From assembly GCA_011503125.2 (NCBI GenBank), contig WWBZ02000062.1, forward strand, positions 1-64,000: DNA of 64,000 nt, read 5' to 3'. Each line of letters opens with the position of its first letter. Position 1 is the first letter of the stretch. The DNA comes from Botryosphaeria dothidea (lineage: Eukaryota > Ascomycota > Dothideomycetes > Botryosphaeriales > Botryosphaeriaceae). The position numbers were made by a program, and so were the translations under genes. The notes beneath the pieces were generated by a model, which saw nothing but the letters and a program-made list of their open reading frames with translations, was not told where the DNA came from and did no database searches. This document shows, in pieces, positions 52,401 to 64,000 of this stretch.

Positions 52401-55400
52401 CCCGAACTCAATAGAGGGCCCGGTACCCGCCTCGATCGCCTTGCTCACGAGTGCCTGGTCGAAAATGGGGACCTCGTTTAAGCGCTGAGACGGGTCGCCT
52501 GACAACACATCGAGGAGGTGGACGTACGTCTTGACGAGTAGATCGACGCCCTGGCTATCGTATAGATAATCCTGTAGCGAGAAAGTCAGCATGCCAGTGC
52601 CGTCATCCTTCTCATCGATGGAGAGGGCCAGGTCGAATGGCGCTTTGGCATCCTCGTAGTCCAGAAAGCCCATCTGCGCCTGGCCCAGCTGCGGTGCCTT
52701 CAGCGCGCCCATGCGGTAGTTGATCAGCACCTGGAAGAGCGGCGTGTGCGCTGCTGACGCCGGAACCTGCAGCTCCCGCAATATGGCCTCCAGCGGCACT
52801 CCGGAGTTGGACAGCGCCGCGTACGCCTTGGTGCGTGTGTTGCGCAGCGTGTTGACGAAGCGCTCCTTCCGGTTGACATCGAGCCGCAGTGGGAGCATAT
52901 CGAGCAGGAAGCCGACCGTGTTGGTAAACGTCGGGTCCGACCGGTTCGCGTCGATGATGCCGATGCAGACGTGCTCAAGGTCCAGCAGCCGGAGCAGTAA
53001 CGTCTGGAAGGCGGCAAGGTAGGCATGGAAGCTGGTTGTTTTGGCACTGAGACTGGCTTTCTTGATCCGCGTCACAAGAGCGGTATCTATATGGACAACG
53101 CGGTCGATTGTGCTGTAACGGCTCAGCGCCTTTCGTGTGCCCACCCTCGCAAAGGGGAACAGGGGCATAGGCTCAGGAGGGTTGGGAAACTCGCTCCTCC
53201 AAAAGTCCAACTTCTTCTTGTGTGCTCCTGTCTCAACAAGCTGTCGAGTTTTGAGCGTGAAGTCCAAGTACTGTGCCGGCCGGGGCAGGCGTGCATCGGG
53301 GGCATTGTAAAAGCTTGCCGCATCATTCAGCGTGATCTGCCAACTGACACCATCCATGATGATGTGGTGGTAACCAAAGATGATCGTGTGCTCCAGAGGT
53401 GAGTGGGTCACGATTGGAGCAATGAAAGCGTCACCAGCCTCCAAGTCGAACACGTAGTTGGCCGTTCGTCGAAATTCCCTCTCAACATCGGTACCACTGT
53501 TTCCCGTCACGTGCTTCAGGCTGAAGTGTGCCGTAGAGAACACAGACTGCTTCGCCTCCCCAGTGGCGGGATCGGTGGAAAAAGACGTACGGAAGATCTC
53601 GTGCCGTTGAGTGACTTGTTCCAACGCCCTGCCAAGCCTGGCAACGTCGAGCGGCCCAGAGATGCGGTACGATGTGGTGCAGTTGAACGGAGTCTTCTGA
53701 TCCAGGTAGACGGAAGGAAACCACAGCCGCGTCTGACTGTACGACATGTTCTCCGTTCGCGAAACAGACGCCAGCTTGCTCTTCGATACTTTGTCCTGAA
53801 CTCGCTTAACGGATTTCTCCGTCTGTGGCGTTCTGATGCCATCAGAGTTATCAACCGATTCGGGAGTTGTGCTCTCAGAGCTGAGGAGAGAGGATGCAGT
53901 GAGCTCGGCCTCTGGATTGAGTGCTGAAGTCGGCGGCGGCGGCGTAATTGGCTCTGCGACTTCTGGGACAACATCGGGCGCTTCTTCGAGCGGGATTGCG
54001 GAAGCCACTTCTTCACACACTGGATTCTCGGTCAGCGAATCATAAGAGCCTCACTCGTTCTGTTTGTACTCACATTCAGTCACTGTGGACCCACCAAGGA
54101 TCTTCAGGACGGGGACTTCGGCATCAAGCTCCTTCAGGAACCACGAGCGCACGTCGGAAGCAACCAACGAGTCAATCCCGAGAGAAATCAGATCCGTATC
54201 TTCCTTGATAGCGTCGGGAGCGAGGCTAAGCATCACCGTCAGCTTCTCCGAGAACAATTGACGCAGAACCTTGGCAGCTTCTTCGATACTGCCACTCGCA
54301 AGCACTCGCTGCTTGACGCCCTGGGCAGACTTCCCAGCGCCCGAATCCGCAATTCCAGCACTCCTCTGAACGAGATGCGAGAGTGTCGGGCCAGACCGCC
54401 ATGTTGGCAAATCTTTCTTGAGCGGATCGATGTGCTTCAAGCCGGTAATGAGCGAGGGGATTCCGCTGACGCAGCTGCGGCCCAAGTCAATGCCCTCCGC
54501 CACGATTTGATGCAGGTCAAACTCGGAGATAGAATGAAAGTATTCATCTTTGGAGGACTTGGCCCCAAGGCCCAGGATTGGAGGAATTCCAACGACTGAG
54601 GCCTTCGCACCCAGGCTTTTCCGCTCAGCTGCCAACCCAGTGAGGTACTAAACAGGAACAGATCAGTGACATCCCCTCCCCCTTTCCAAGCTCAGTAAAC
54701 ACTTACAGCTGCTGTCGGTGACCACCGGCCGACTCCCGCTCCAGCTGGAGCGCACGTCAACAGGACGAAGAAGTCCAGATCCTTGCCCAAGAAGCTTCGG
54801 TGGATGTTCTCCGCAGCCCGCACCACCGCTGCTGCCGAGCCAGCTTCCCCATCTTCGGAGGTAGTTGACGAGTTCAGAGCGCCTCCATATATGACGCCAG
54901 CGACATCAGGGAGCCTCTGAATCAGGTTGTTCACGCGCGCCTCGCTGGAGCAGTCCAGCTGCTCAACTTCCAGCTGGCATCCGAGATACTTCAGATCATC
55001 CGTCCACGCCGGCTCCGCCGCAATTGTTCTGTCAAACACCACATTAGAATTCAATTTCAGTCCGATGGATAGGGATGGGAGAAGAGGAAAACATGAGCTT
55101 ACGCGTCAATCACAACAATCCGCCTCGCCCCACTCGACGCCATCCAACGCGCCAGACTCTCTGCCACATCCGCCTCGACGTCCACCAGGGTGTATGTCTT
55201 GCTCGCGTGAAATAGAGAGCCCGCAGCGGTGAGTGGCCGCACGATGACGGGCAGCCTGTCAGCCCGCGTGGTCCAGTCGACGATAGTGAACCCTTCGCCC
55301 CGCTGCTCCTCGGCCAGCAAGTCGGTAGCGCTGAAGATGGATGTGGTGCCCCACGGGAGCTGGACCACCTCCGTTGTGGCAAAGGCTGCTGCGGCAGTAA

Positions 55401-58400
55401 GAATGTTGATCAAGGACGTCTCGGCTGAAGCATGGGCAGTGACCGGGCGGAAGAAGCTCTTTGTGGCGACGACCGTGCAGGTGCGCGGCAAGGCCGCCAC
55501 GATGCGTTGCGCAACGCGGTCCTGGCGCGCTGATGACAGGTCGACGAAAGCACTCGCGTTGCGGGGCAGCAGAGCTTCGATGGCTTTCCTGGACGCGTGT
55601 GGGTGGACGTGCGTCCAGGAGATGTCGACAGACACGGGATGCTGCCTGCTCGTGAGGAACGAGACTTGCTTGTCCGTCGTACCTTGCAGCTCCGCGGCGA
55701 TGATGGAGGCGAGGACGTCGTCCGCTTCGTAGATGACCGTGGTGCCGGGGCTGAGCGCGGCGCGGATGGTTTGAGCGGCTATCTGGTGGGCGGCGAGCTC
55801 GAGCACTCTACTGTCTGGGATCTCTGTTGCGCTGTACGGGACTTGCCATGAGCGTGGAACAGCAATGGATGATGAAAGCGTTGTAGAGAACGCCAGCACA
55901 GGCTGTTGCCGTTCGAGGTTGCGTCCGATACACAGATGGAGGTTCTCTTGGCTCCCAACCTGCAATGCGAAGAGTGTCGAATGGCTTACTCGTACCAGTT
56001 CAGCATCCACCGAACCATGCGGGATGGGGCTAGCCCTAGCCAGACAAGCGAAAGCACCTGGCTTGCCTGCAGTAGAAATCGTGACCTCGTTTTGGGAGAG
56101 CGATACCTCGTTGTAAACGACTCTCCGGGTCGCGTTCAGGCGCGCGTTTAGCTCGTTCGCAGGAAGCACTCGGGGGATCAGAGTGCGGCCGCCAATGATT
56201 GCTGTATCGGTCTCTTTGGTCCATAAATGGCTGCTATTCGATGTCTCCCACTGGCGAGAAAGAACTTGACGAATGAGGGATGTTGCAATCCTTGCTTCTG
56301 CCCCCTCGAACGCTTCCAGATGGAGCGATTGAAAGCTGACGGCCATATATTGATCACCAATCCAACGAGCGAGTGCAGTGCTTGCAGAATAATTCGGGTC
56401 ATTCGTCACCGCATCCGGGGTGACCCAAAGAACATTTCGCGTTTTGCTGAAGAGGCGGTGGATTCTTTGGATTACTTGCCCACTGTAGGCACTCGCGTCG
56501 TGACCGTCCGTATCCTCAAGCACCACAGCTGCAGTGAACGAAGAATTCTCTTCTAGCGCAGACCCGCCCAATGACTCCTCAATGACGATTTTACCCTGCC
56601 ATCCTTGCAGCGACCGGCTGAGACTTTGCACCGTCCGGTACGTCAGGATAGTGCGACCTCCGACCAAGAGAAGCTCTCCGGGGATATTTGCAAAGACAGC
56701 CGGCTGGAGAGGATGGCGCAATGCTTTTATCTTATCGTCTGATGCTTGGCTTGCAATAATAGACAACCCGGAGTGTTGGGTTGTATGGTCAACGCCCGTG
56801 AAGCCGGCGTTTTGGAGAGTCCTATCCAGATCCACAAGGGAAACTGGACTGCCGACATCATGTCCGTCTTGCGAGGGATCAATGAGTCCATTGAGCAAGA
56901 ACCTTAACCAGAGGAGATCAGAAGTCGGTTCGACAAGCAGGAGATATCCACCGGGTCTCAATCGGTTGCGAATGTTTGAAAGAGTTCGCTCTGGCGACTG
57001 TGAGCTGTGAAGAGAGAAAGAAAATATCAAGACGTCGTAATGGCGCTCAGTAGTTCCCGGTTCGGCGTCGCTCTTGAGGTCTTCAAATGGAATCGTCTGG
57101 AAGCCGACAGACGTTTTCTGGGGAAATCTTAGACTAGAGCCCACGCTGGCAAACAGATAAGACGATACTGAACGCTCCAAGCCTCGTGAGAGGTTTACTG
57201 ACGGCCCGAGACCACCTGGACCAATCTCAAGTATGTCCAGCTGGGTATGTCGATGAGAAATCTGCTGTAGGATGGAGTTGAGTTGTTTTGTCGCAGCGGC
57301 GAAGGCAGGAACCTGGTTGAGCAAACCGTGGAGGGGACAATCAGGAGCAGGCTCAGGAACAACGTTCCTACCACGAATCATCGCTGGCAAGGCTTCGCCG
57401 ATCAGTTTCAACGGGCGCAAGTCAATCCGCGGTTGCAGCTGATAGATCAACTGGGCTATGTCCTGAGACTTGTCCTTCAACACATGTCTCTTGGAGGTTG
57501 TGTTATCCGCCCGGCGCAACGCTAGATCTACGAGCGGCTGATATGCAGGAGAGGCATCCTTCAACACGCCCTTTGACTTGGCGTCCCGAAGGTAAAATCG
57601 CGCAACCCTGTCCAACGCATCTGCGATCTCAAGATCCTCCGGACGCTCCGGCGGCGTTGGCTCTGGAGAAACGCCATCGAAAACATCATTCTTCCAAATA
57701 GTATGGAAGAACAGCTCTCGGTCATCCGTGTCCAGTGCAGGAGATAGCGAGGCAATGGTGACGTTCTCAAGCTGTACCTGAATCTTGCCAGTTGTGCTAT
57801 CCGAGAGCTCAACATCGGCGCTGAAGGTCGACAGCGAAGTGGAAGTTATCCCTCTTGACTCCACAATGTGGGAGCTGATCTCGAGAGCAGTGTCCTCCTG
57901 CGCCGATGACTGGAAGGCTTCCATGTTGAATGCCACACGGCCGATCTTTTGGGGTAAGGAGGTGGTCCACAGTGATCTATCGATGAATCAGTCAATATGT
58001 ATACCCATACCCGGAGGGTCCAGGAATGACTTACCCATCTCCAGGAGATGCGTACGCAATATAAGCAGTCTGGATACAACATTCGATGAGCCAGGGCTTG
58101 ACAAGCAAAGCACTCGCCTCGTCACTATTGACGCTAGGCACTGTAGCGATAGCCCTGTGCCATGCTCTCTCAGCCTCTTGTAATGCAGTGAAGGCGCCGC
58201 TATAACCGAGTCCGATACCGTTCATTTCCGAGTAGAAACCATCCACCTCCACTGGACGGAGATAGTTATGAGTCACATGGTCCACCCGCGAGGGCAGAGA
58301 GTCCGCAGTTTCAGCGCCGAAGAAAATGACAACACGGCCGGACGCAGCCTCCTTCAGAGGTCTGCTGCCATCTGGAGGCCCTGCACTCAGAAAAAACTCC

Positions 58401-61400
58401 GCCTCGAGTGATTTTCCCGAGAAGGTTGTCCGGTCAGACGACTTGAGCTTCCTGATCGAGGACACTAGCTCCACGCCGGACGAGGCGTCAGCCACGGCTA
58501 CTGGACTGTGGATCTCAACATCGTGAAGCTCGATTAGGCCGGCTGTCTCATCAGCCAGAAGCGCTAGCGCAGCATCAAGCATCATGGAACAGTATGCTCC
58601 AGTGGGTAGGATCTTCTGGCCCTGGATCTGGTGGTAAGAGAGCCATGGCACTTCTTCCAAGCGAAGGATGTTGCGCCAGCGGATTTCCTGATCGGCACTG
58701 CCTGGCATCCTGTGGCCGAGCAACTCATGTGACCGCGAGCTCCTGCAACGATACTCCTTTGAAAGGCGCGATTCCCTCCAATGTACCTGACTGTGATCCC
58801 AGGGATAAGGAGGCAGGTCCTTGACCAGCTTAGGGTTGGGGGTATCCTTGCCCTCAGAAGCCTCAACATAGCCGTCTAAGTCAACAACGGAAGAGCCAAG
58901 GAGTGTCCACAGGAGTGACAGTGCATCCGCGAACGCGACGGTGTCGTTCTTCTTGCGGTCTAGCACGCCGGTGTAGGGGGCTGTGCCTTCCGCAAAATCC
59001 TTCAGCGTTTGCATTGCAGGGCCTTTGAGCGCAGGATGCGGGCCAACTTCCAAGATGGCGTCGAAGGGGCCGCATTCGACCATAGCACGCTCCAGAGCTT
59101 GGGAGAAAAGAACCGTTTGTGTCATGTTGTCACTCCAGTACGTGGCCGTCAGCTCTTCCAGCTCAGGTGTGCCTTTGGAACCGTAGACACTGGAGATCCA
59201 AGCGCAATCCTGGTTCTGTTCACGAGGATTGATGCCGCAAGCTTTGAGTGAAGCGATGTACGGGTCGGCGCAGGGAGTCATATGTTGCGAATGGTATGCA
59301 GTGTCCACCTGCAGGATTCTGACAAACTTCTTCTGCCCCTCGAGCAACGTTTTGGTCTCCTTGATTGCGTCCTCATCTCCGGAAAGTGTGATGCCGGCGG
59401 GGGAGTTGCTCGCCGCAACAGAGATGCGATTTTTCAACTTTGGAAGTTCTGTCAAGGCCTGAGCTTCGGCAAGACTCAATCCAGCAGCTAGCATTGAGCC
59501 TTTGGCACCCGAAGGGCCTCGTGCCAACTTTGCATGAACACCTCGGTAATAGGCAACAGCTATGGACTCTTCAGCGGTGAGGATACCGGCAGCATATGCC
59601 GCTCCAATCTCGCCGGAGGAATGACCAACCACAGCCTGAAACTTGATTCCTGCAGACTGCAATAAGTCCACCAAGGCCACCTGGATCGCCGTACATAGCG
59701 GCTGTGAAAGCGCGGCTTCGCCAAGACGAGAGTCAGATGGAACCGCCATGAGCTCAGCTTTCAAAGACCATGATGGTCCGTCCGGGAGTGATTGCAGGTA
59801 CGTCTCCAGTTTCTCAATAGTCTCTGCAAACTTGGCCGAGTTCAGGATAAGTTGGCGGCCCATGGTAGGCCACTGAGCACCCTGGCCTGTGAATATGCCG
59901 AGGAGACTGGGCTTGGACTCTCCTACACCCTTTGACCGTGCGCCGATTTCTGACCCTGGGACGTCAGGAAGTTTGGCCAGTTGGGTTTCCATTTGCTTCG
60001 AAACTTCGACAGGATTCAATCCAGTGAAGGCAGCTTTGACAGGAAGTACAGTGCGTCGAGCGCGGAGGGTCCAGGAAAGGTCCCTGAGGTTGACCTCATG
60101 CTCATTCTTGAGGTACCGAGAGTAATTGCGAATCATCTCCACAAGTGCCTTCTCAGTGTTTGCTGAGAACAAAAGTGGACGGGAAAGCCCGTCATTGCTC
60201 GCCGGAAGCAGAGCACGTGGACGTGGAGTGGATTTCCAAGGGCCAAATTTGTGCAGCTCTGGATCGTACCTCTCCAATATAGCATGGCCTTGAGATGTCA
60301 GTATTTTTCTGCAGTGCAACTAGGGACTTAAACCTACTATTAGTGCCTCCAAACCCGAAGCTGTTCACACTCGCGCGTAGGGGAACGCCAGACGGCGTGG
60401 TTGGCCATGGGGTAGACGCGGTTGGTATTTCCAATGCATCATAGAATGGAGCAACGTTCGGGTTAAGAGTCTCGAAGTGCAAGTTCGGTGGGACCGTACG
60501 GTGGCGAAGAGCCAGCGCTGCCTTCAAGACACCAGCAATTCCAGCCGCTCCTTCCGTATGACCGACCACAGTCTTGATGGATCCAACGAGCAACTTCTGG
60601 TTTGGTTTGGCGCCGATTCCGAAGAACGCTGAATGTATCGTAGATGCCTCTTGCGGGTCGCCAGCTTGCGTGCTACGGAGGTTAGCGCTGGATAGGCCGT
60701 TCGGTTTGAAATGCGCTTACCCGGTACCGTGGGCTTCAAAGTATTGACACCTATCCGTCTCCTTGTCTGGATCCAATCCAGCCTTCCGGTATGTCTCGCG
60801 GATTAGTGAGGCTTGCGCTTCACTGCTGGGCATCGTGATGCCTTTCGTACGGCCATCAGAATTCACGCCCGTCTCGCGAATGACAGCTTCGATGTGGTCG
60901 CCGTCCTCCAGCGCACTCGACAACGTCTTCAGAAACAAGGTTACGAAACCGTCTCCTCGGGCATATCCGTTTGCGCTAGTGTCCCACATGCGGGACTTTG
61001 ACGATAGCATGTGCATGTTGGAGGCGGAGATGAAGAGCTCAGGGCCAAGCAGAAGGTTTGAACCACTGACGCAGGCGACACGGCTCTCTCCAGAGCGAAG
61101 GCCGAGCACCGCCTGGTGAAGTGCAACCAGACTGGAAGAACAGGCAGTGTCCACTGTCAACGACGGGCCCCGCCAGTCGAAGAAGTATGATATCCGATTG
61201 GCGTTTAGGGCACTCGATGTTCCTGTTACCATGTACTTGGAAAAGTAGTCTGGATCGCGGACCTGGACGTCCATGAAATCTCTGATCATGAGACCAACAT
61301 AGACCGAGGTGGAGCTGCCCTGGAGGCTTGAGATTGTTAAGCCTGCTGACTCCATGGCTTCATAAACGCACTCGAGCAAAATTCTCTGTTGCGGATCGAT

Positions 61401-61682
61401 CGCCTCGGCCTCCTTCGGGGTGATGTTGAAGAAAGCGGCATCGAAGACTCTAAAGTCCTCATTCAGGAAGTACGACTTGCCGACGTTTGTCGTTCCATGA
61501 TGCTCCGCGTCTTCATGAAAGAAGCCATCAGCATCGAACCGATTGTGCGGAGGCCGATCTGCGAGGTCCTTGGGGTTAGAAATCAAATTCCAAAGCTTGG
61601 AGGGAGTACTCGCGTCTCCGGAGAAACGACAACTGCTCCCAACTATGGCAATTGGTTCATTCAAAGGTGTGGAGTGGGCCAT
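49410..61682 (-). CDS. Hybrid polyketide synthase-nonribosomal peptide synthetase
   Basis: Seven exons: 61,682-60,721; 60,672-60,338; 60,288-58,035; 57,976-55,103; 55,028-54,707; 54,647-54,074; 54,019-49,410. Six 48-74-nt introns have GTAAGC/GTAGGT/GTAAGT/GTGAGT donors, and all phases agree (3976 residues). Order: ketosynthase (Cys181 in DTACSSSL), acyltransferase (GHSSGE, 654-659), dehydratase ([10 protein letters not shown], His985; second motif has Glu, LIECCIQ), a methyltransferase-like region (LEIGPGG, 1433), and no recognisable enoylreductase. Next are a degenerate ketoreductase, acyl carrier (GIDSL, Ser2409), condensation (HHIIMDG, 2658), adenylation ([11 protein letters not shown], about 3130; NAYGPTE), thiolation (GGNSL) and a reductase domain ([13 protein letters not shown]). 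It should join a short polyketide to one amino acid and release the product. The layout recalls cyclopiazonic-acid-type and other tetramic-acid synthetases; which one cannot be told from the sequence. Confidence 0.93.
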
Positions 61683-62349
61683 GGTGAGGGATCAAGGACA
61701 GTCGACGGTGCAGAAAAAAAGAGCGACTTCGCAGTCGATGTAAAAAGACTGGAAAGATGCTGACTCTGAAATTGAAGAGTTATACCCGGGCTGCAATGCA
61801 CAAGCAAGAGAAGACCTTAATGAGAAGATACTTATTGATGGAAGGTAAGGAAGATGAACACCTACTCCGATGTCTGACCCAACTGAATGGTCAGAGGGTA
61901 CTCTTCAGCCTTCGGTCCGCAAAAGGAATCTTACGGTGGTTGACATGGGTATGAAGCCACCCCGGTCAAGAGGGTCAAGCGTTGCGTGGAGCATTACGGT
62001 GCATCGGTCTTCAGCGCGGGGGCCGGCGGCTCAGCGTCCTCAGTTCACGTAATACTTAGGAGGGCACGCCGAACTTGCTGCACCGCATTAACGGAAGTTT
62101 TGCCCAAAAAGGTAGTGGCACAGCCGGCGTGCCAGGGGGGGGGGGCCACAGGAGCGCCGCCGAAAGTTTGCTTCGAGTGTCGGAACTCCGAAGTTGACGA
62201 ACAGGAGCTCGCCTGAGCTGAATCGGCTCCTTACAGCTCTCTAAGAAGAGATCGGGTGAATAAAGCTGGTGAAACTTGCCCTCAGAAAGAGCAACAGCAG
62301 AAACAATTACATCTTCAATCATACAGTCGTGTGGACTTTCTCAAGAAAA
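61683..62349. promoter_or_regulatory. Shared promoter region of the synthetase and membrane-protein genes
   Basis: 667 bp between two divergent starts, long enough for a bidirectional promoter. It includes an 11-G run near 62,137-62,147 and the inverted site at 62,180-62,191. No clear TATA box near either start. Confidence 0.55.
62180..62191. promoter_or_regulatory. Candidate Zn2Cys6 binding site
   Basis: TCGGAACTCCGA is an inverted repeat TCGG-N4-CCGA, the kind of paired CGG half-sites bound by Zn2Cys6 regulators as dimers. It lies about 160 bp from the membrane-protein start and about 500 bp from the synthetase start. Such a short site can occur by chance. Confidence 0.35.
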
Positions 62350-62859
62350 ATGTCGACCTCCGATCTCTACCTCAAGCTTCTTCGCGTGGCCCCCCTCATC
62401 TCATCTACGGCCGGTCTGATGTGTGCCTGGGACCAGCAGTTCGCCTTCTACTCCTTCGCGGACAAGGCTGTTCCGCAGGGTCCTGCCGGAAGCACGCTGC
62501 CTCACTGGTTTCCTGTCATTTTCCGCCAGTTGATCTGGGTCGTCAGCATCATCCATCCGCTTGGAGGCATCCTCGGAATCCTCAACAGTGTCGGTGCTGC
62601 CGGGGCGGCACTCGATCCCCAGACCCGCTATCTTTACCTCGCCGGCGGTTTGTTTGCAGCTGGACACCTCGTGTATGGCAAGACAGCCATGCGCATCATC
62701 GGAACCATCTGGGATGCCAACCTGCCAGGGTCGAAGAACCTTGGTGCGCTGCCGCCGTGGTTGAGGCTCAACTGGTGGCGCATCCATACGAATAATGTGC
62801 CGGCGGTTTTCTTCTTCCTTGCGGCCTTGGTTTCTGCGGTCGAGCTGAAGAACGCTTAA
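62350..62859 (+). CDS. Small four-helix membrane protein
   Basis: 169 residues from the ATG at 62,350 (MSTSDLYLKLLRVAP), preferred over an upstream in-frame ATG at 62,269 because it has AAAA just before it and starts the conserved-looking part. Four hydrophobic segments lie near residues 10-32, 53-80, 95-113 and 145-163. The last is preceded by WLRLNWWRIHTNNVPA. The Trp/Asn/Arg-rich loop is reminiscent of DUF1772/anthrone-oxygenase-like membrane proteins found in fungal metabolite clusters, but I cannot confirm that family. Divergent from the synthetase and probably co-regulated with it. Confidence 0.7.
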   Translation: MSTSDLYLKLLRVAPLISSTAGLMCAWDQQFAFYSFADKAVPQGPAGSTLPHWFPVIFRQLIWVVSIIHPLGGILGILNSVGAAGAALDPQTRYLYLAGGLFAAGHLVYGKTAMRIIGTIWDANLPGSKNLGALPPWLRLNWWRIHTNNVPAVFFFLAALVSAVELKNA

Positions 62860-63081
62860 ACAAAGGCCGCAACGCGGAATCAGTGCCAAGTCAGAGTAAG
62901 TTGGGAAACGCGTATGTATGCAATGGGCCCATGTCAGAAGGGCTGACGACGCTTCTTTCAGGCCTTGACGAGACCACATCTATCATCGAACTGATTCTGA
63001 ACAATCCACAAACATTACAGGAAAAGGGAGGATCTGCAAAGAAGAGAGGAGAAAGCGAGACGGAGAAAGGGTATTAGGGTG

Positions 63082-64000
63082 CTAGAGGATATTCAAAGAG
63101 ACCAGGGTGTTTCGCAATGTATTTATCCTCGCAATCAAGTCACTCTCCCTAGAATAAACGGCTTTCAGTGTCAGCGATGTTAGATCATTCGTACTGTGAG
63201 CGCCGACAGGACTCGTAGCGGTGAAGCTCGAGTCGACACATTTGATGATGTCGCCCATGCGACGGAGGAGATGCCTGGCCAGTTGGAGGATTAGTGTGAT
63301 CTGCAAGGCGGACGAGCTCGGCAGCGAAAAGCCACCAACTCTCACGTCTGGCATTTGGACATAGTCCTCGCGAGCGGTGGTGGAGGAACGATTGAGACAA
63401 GCTTGCATGTTCCCAAAAATATCATCGTAGGCGTCGACGAGGCGCTGGTAGCAGGAAAGAACCAGAAGAAAAGAAGCCTGATCAAACGACGGGCTGGGTG
63501 GTAGAGCGGACAAGGAAGATTCGCTATTCGACGAAGACATTGAATCACCAAAGCGTATCGGAGCAGTCTCCAGGAAGCGCGGATACAGCTTGTTCAGGAC
63601 TTCGATGAAGCGCTGGGACAGCCGGAAGGTCTTGTCGATGGCGAAGTCCTTGTCCTTCCAGCTCAATGGCTGCGAGATATCGGTGGGTGGTTTAGGAATG
63701 ACAGAAGATAGCGTGTATAGCTCGACATTCAGATCCGAGAGGCCGCGCACAGTAGCAAGAGCGGGCAAGCTGGAGGCACCTTGGCTTGGAGCGGCATATG
63801 GTGATGGAGCATTTTCCATGGCAGAATCGCCGCGGACAGGCTCATCGCTAGCAGAGAGCATGGCCCACTCGCGATTGAAGCGTTGCTGCCATGTGTCGAG
63901 GGCATCCTGAGAGAGGAAAGGCGAGGTATGCTGAGGGAAATCGGTGGTTGCTGGAAAGCTCGGGGATGATCCGGAGGCGGCGCCTGTGGAATTGGAGCCT
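63082..64000 (-). CDS. C-terminal part of a fungal cluster regulator (partial)
   Basis: The frame is open from the window edge to 63,082, with an internal ATG at 63,861 that is unlikely to be the start, since readable sequence (DALDTWQQRFNREWAM) continues upstream. The C-terminal region has a Cys/Tyr/Leu helix LVLSCYQRLVDAYDDIF and later LARHLLRRMGDIIKCVD. These are features of the C-terminal domain of AflR-type Zn2Cys6 regulators. The DNA-binding part should lie outside the window to the right. Position next to the synthetase suggests a pathway regulator; this is inference. Confidence 0.6.
   Translation of the reverse strand, partial: GSNSTGAASGSSPSFPATTDFPQHTSPFLSQDALDTWQQRFNREWAMLSASDEPVRGDSAMENAPSPYAAPSQGASSLPALATVRGLSDLNVELYTLSSVIPKPPTDISQPLSWKDKDFAIDKTFRLSQRFIEVLNKLYPRFLETAPIRFGDSMSSSNSESSLSALPPSPSFDQASFLLVLSCYQRLVDAYDDIFGNMQACLNRSSTTAREDYVQMPDVRVGGFSLPSSSALQITLILQLARHLLRRMGDIIKCVDSSFTATSPVGAHSTNDLTSLTLKAVYSRESDLIARINTLRNTLVSLNIL

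Noticed and set aside
49593..54208. Many plus-strand ORFs up to 241 codons opposite the synthetase
   Set aside because: GC-rich shadows of the synthetase exons; compositionally biased (Arg/Ala/Gly/Ser) and without domain motifs.
62401..62979. 192-codon minus-strand ORF
   Set aside because: Shadow of the membrane-protein gene; no hydrophobic pattern or motif of its own.

Overview
This window is the left end of a chromosome of a filamentous ascomycete (Pezizomycotina). It starts with 24 perfect CCCTAA-type telomere repeats, the genes have short (47-74 nt) GTANGT-type introns, and the repeats carry the C:G-to-T:A changes at CpA/TpG that mark repeat-induced point mutation (RIP). The species cannot be read from the sequence.

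Distal half (1-38.3 kb): a graveyard of nested repeats. Two copies of a subtelomeric RecQ-like (telomere-linked) helicase unit lie in the same orientation. Each is followed on its inner side by a 26-bp perfect palindrome and an AACTTTTTCGGTTAGGG motif (24,707 and 38,221). The distal helicase copy was invaded by a degenerate Ty3/gypsy element (Gypsy-3), itself invaded by a Tad-like LINE. The LINE was invaded by another gypsy element (Gypsy-1), and telomere repeats were added directly onto broken Gypsy-1 pol sequence at position 145. A further RIP-killed element (Gypsy-2, 16,028-23,827, target duplication CTTAC) sits in the distal helicase copy. The proximal helicase copy carries a fresh, un-RIPed, apparently intact chromovirus (27,933-35,946, target duplication CTCTA, LTRs differing at one base). 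That element has gag, a -1 frameshift signal, pol with a chromodomain, and an intron-containing antisense gene for a Zn2Cys6/coiled-coil protein.

Proximal half (38.3-64 kb): unique gene space without RIP. It holds a membrane-anchored fucose-lectin-like gene (3 exons), a Zn2Cys6 regulator, a broken 5-oxoprolinase/hydantoinase gene that contains a solo LTR, and a 12.3-kb, 7-exon hybrid polyketide synthase-nonribosomal peptide synthetase. Next come a small four-helix membrane protein divergent from the synthetase and the C-terminal part of another fungal regulator that runs off the window. The last genes look like the edge of a secondary-metabolite cluster. The ketoreductase of the synthetase appears dead, so the polyketide part should add unreduced units before joining an amino acid and releasing through a reductase-type domain.
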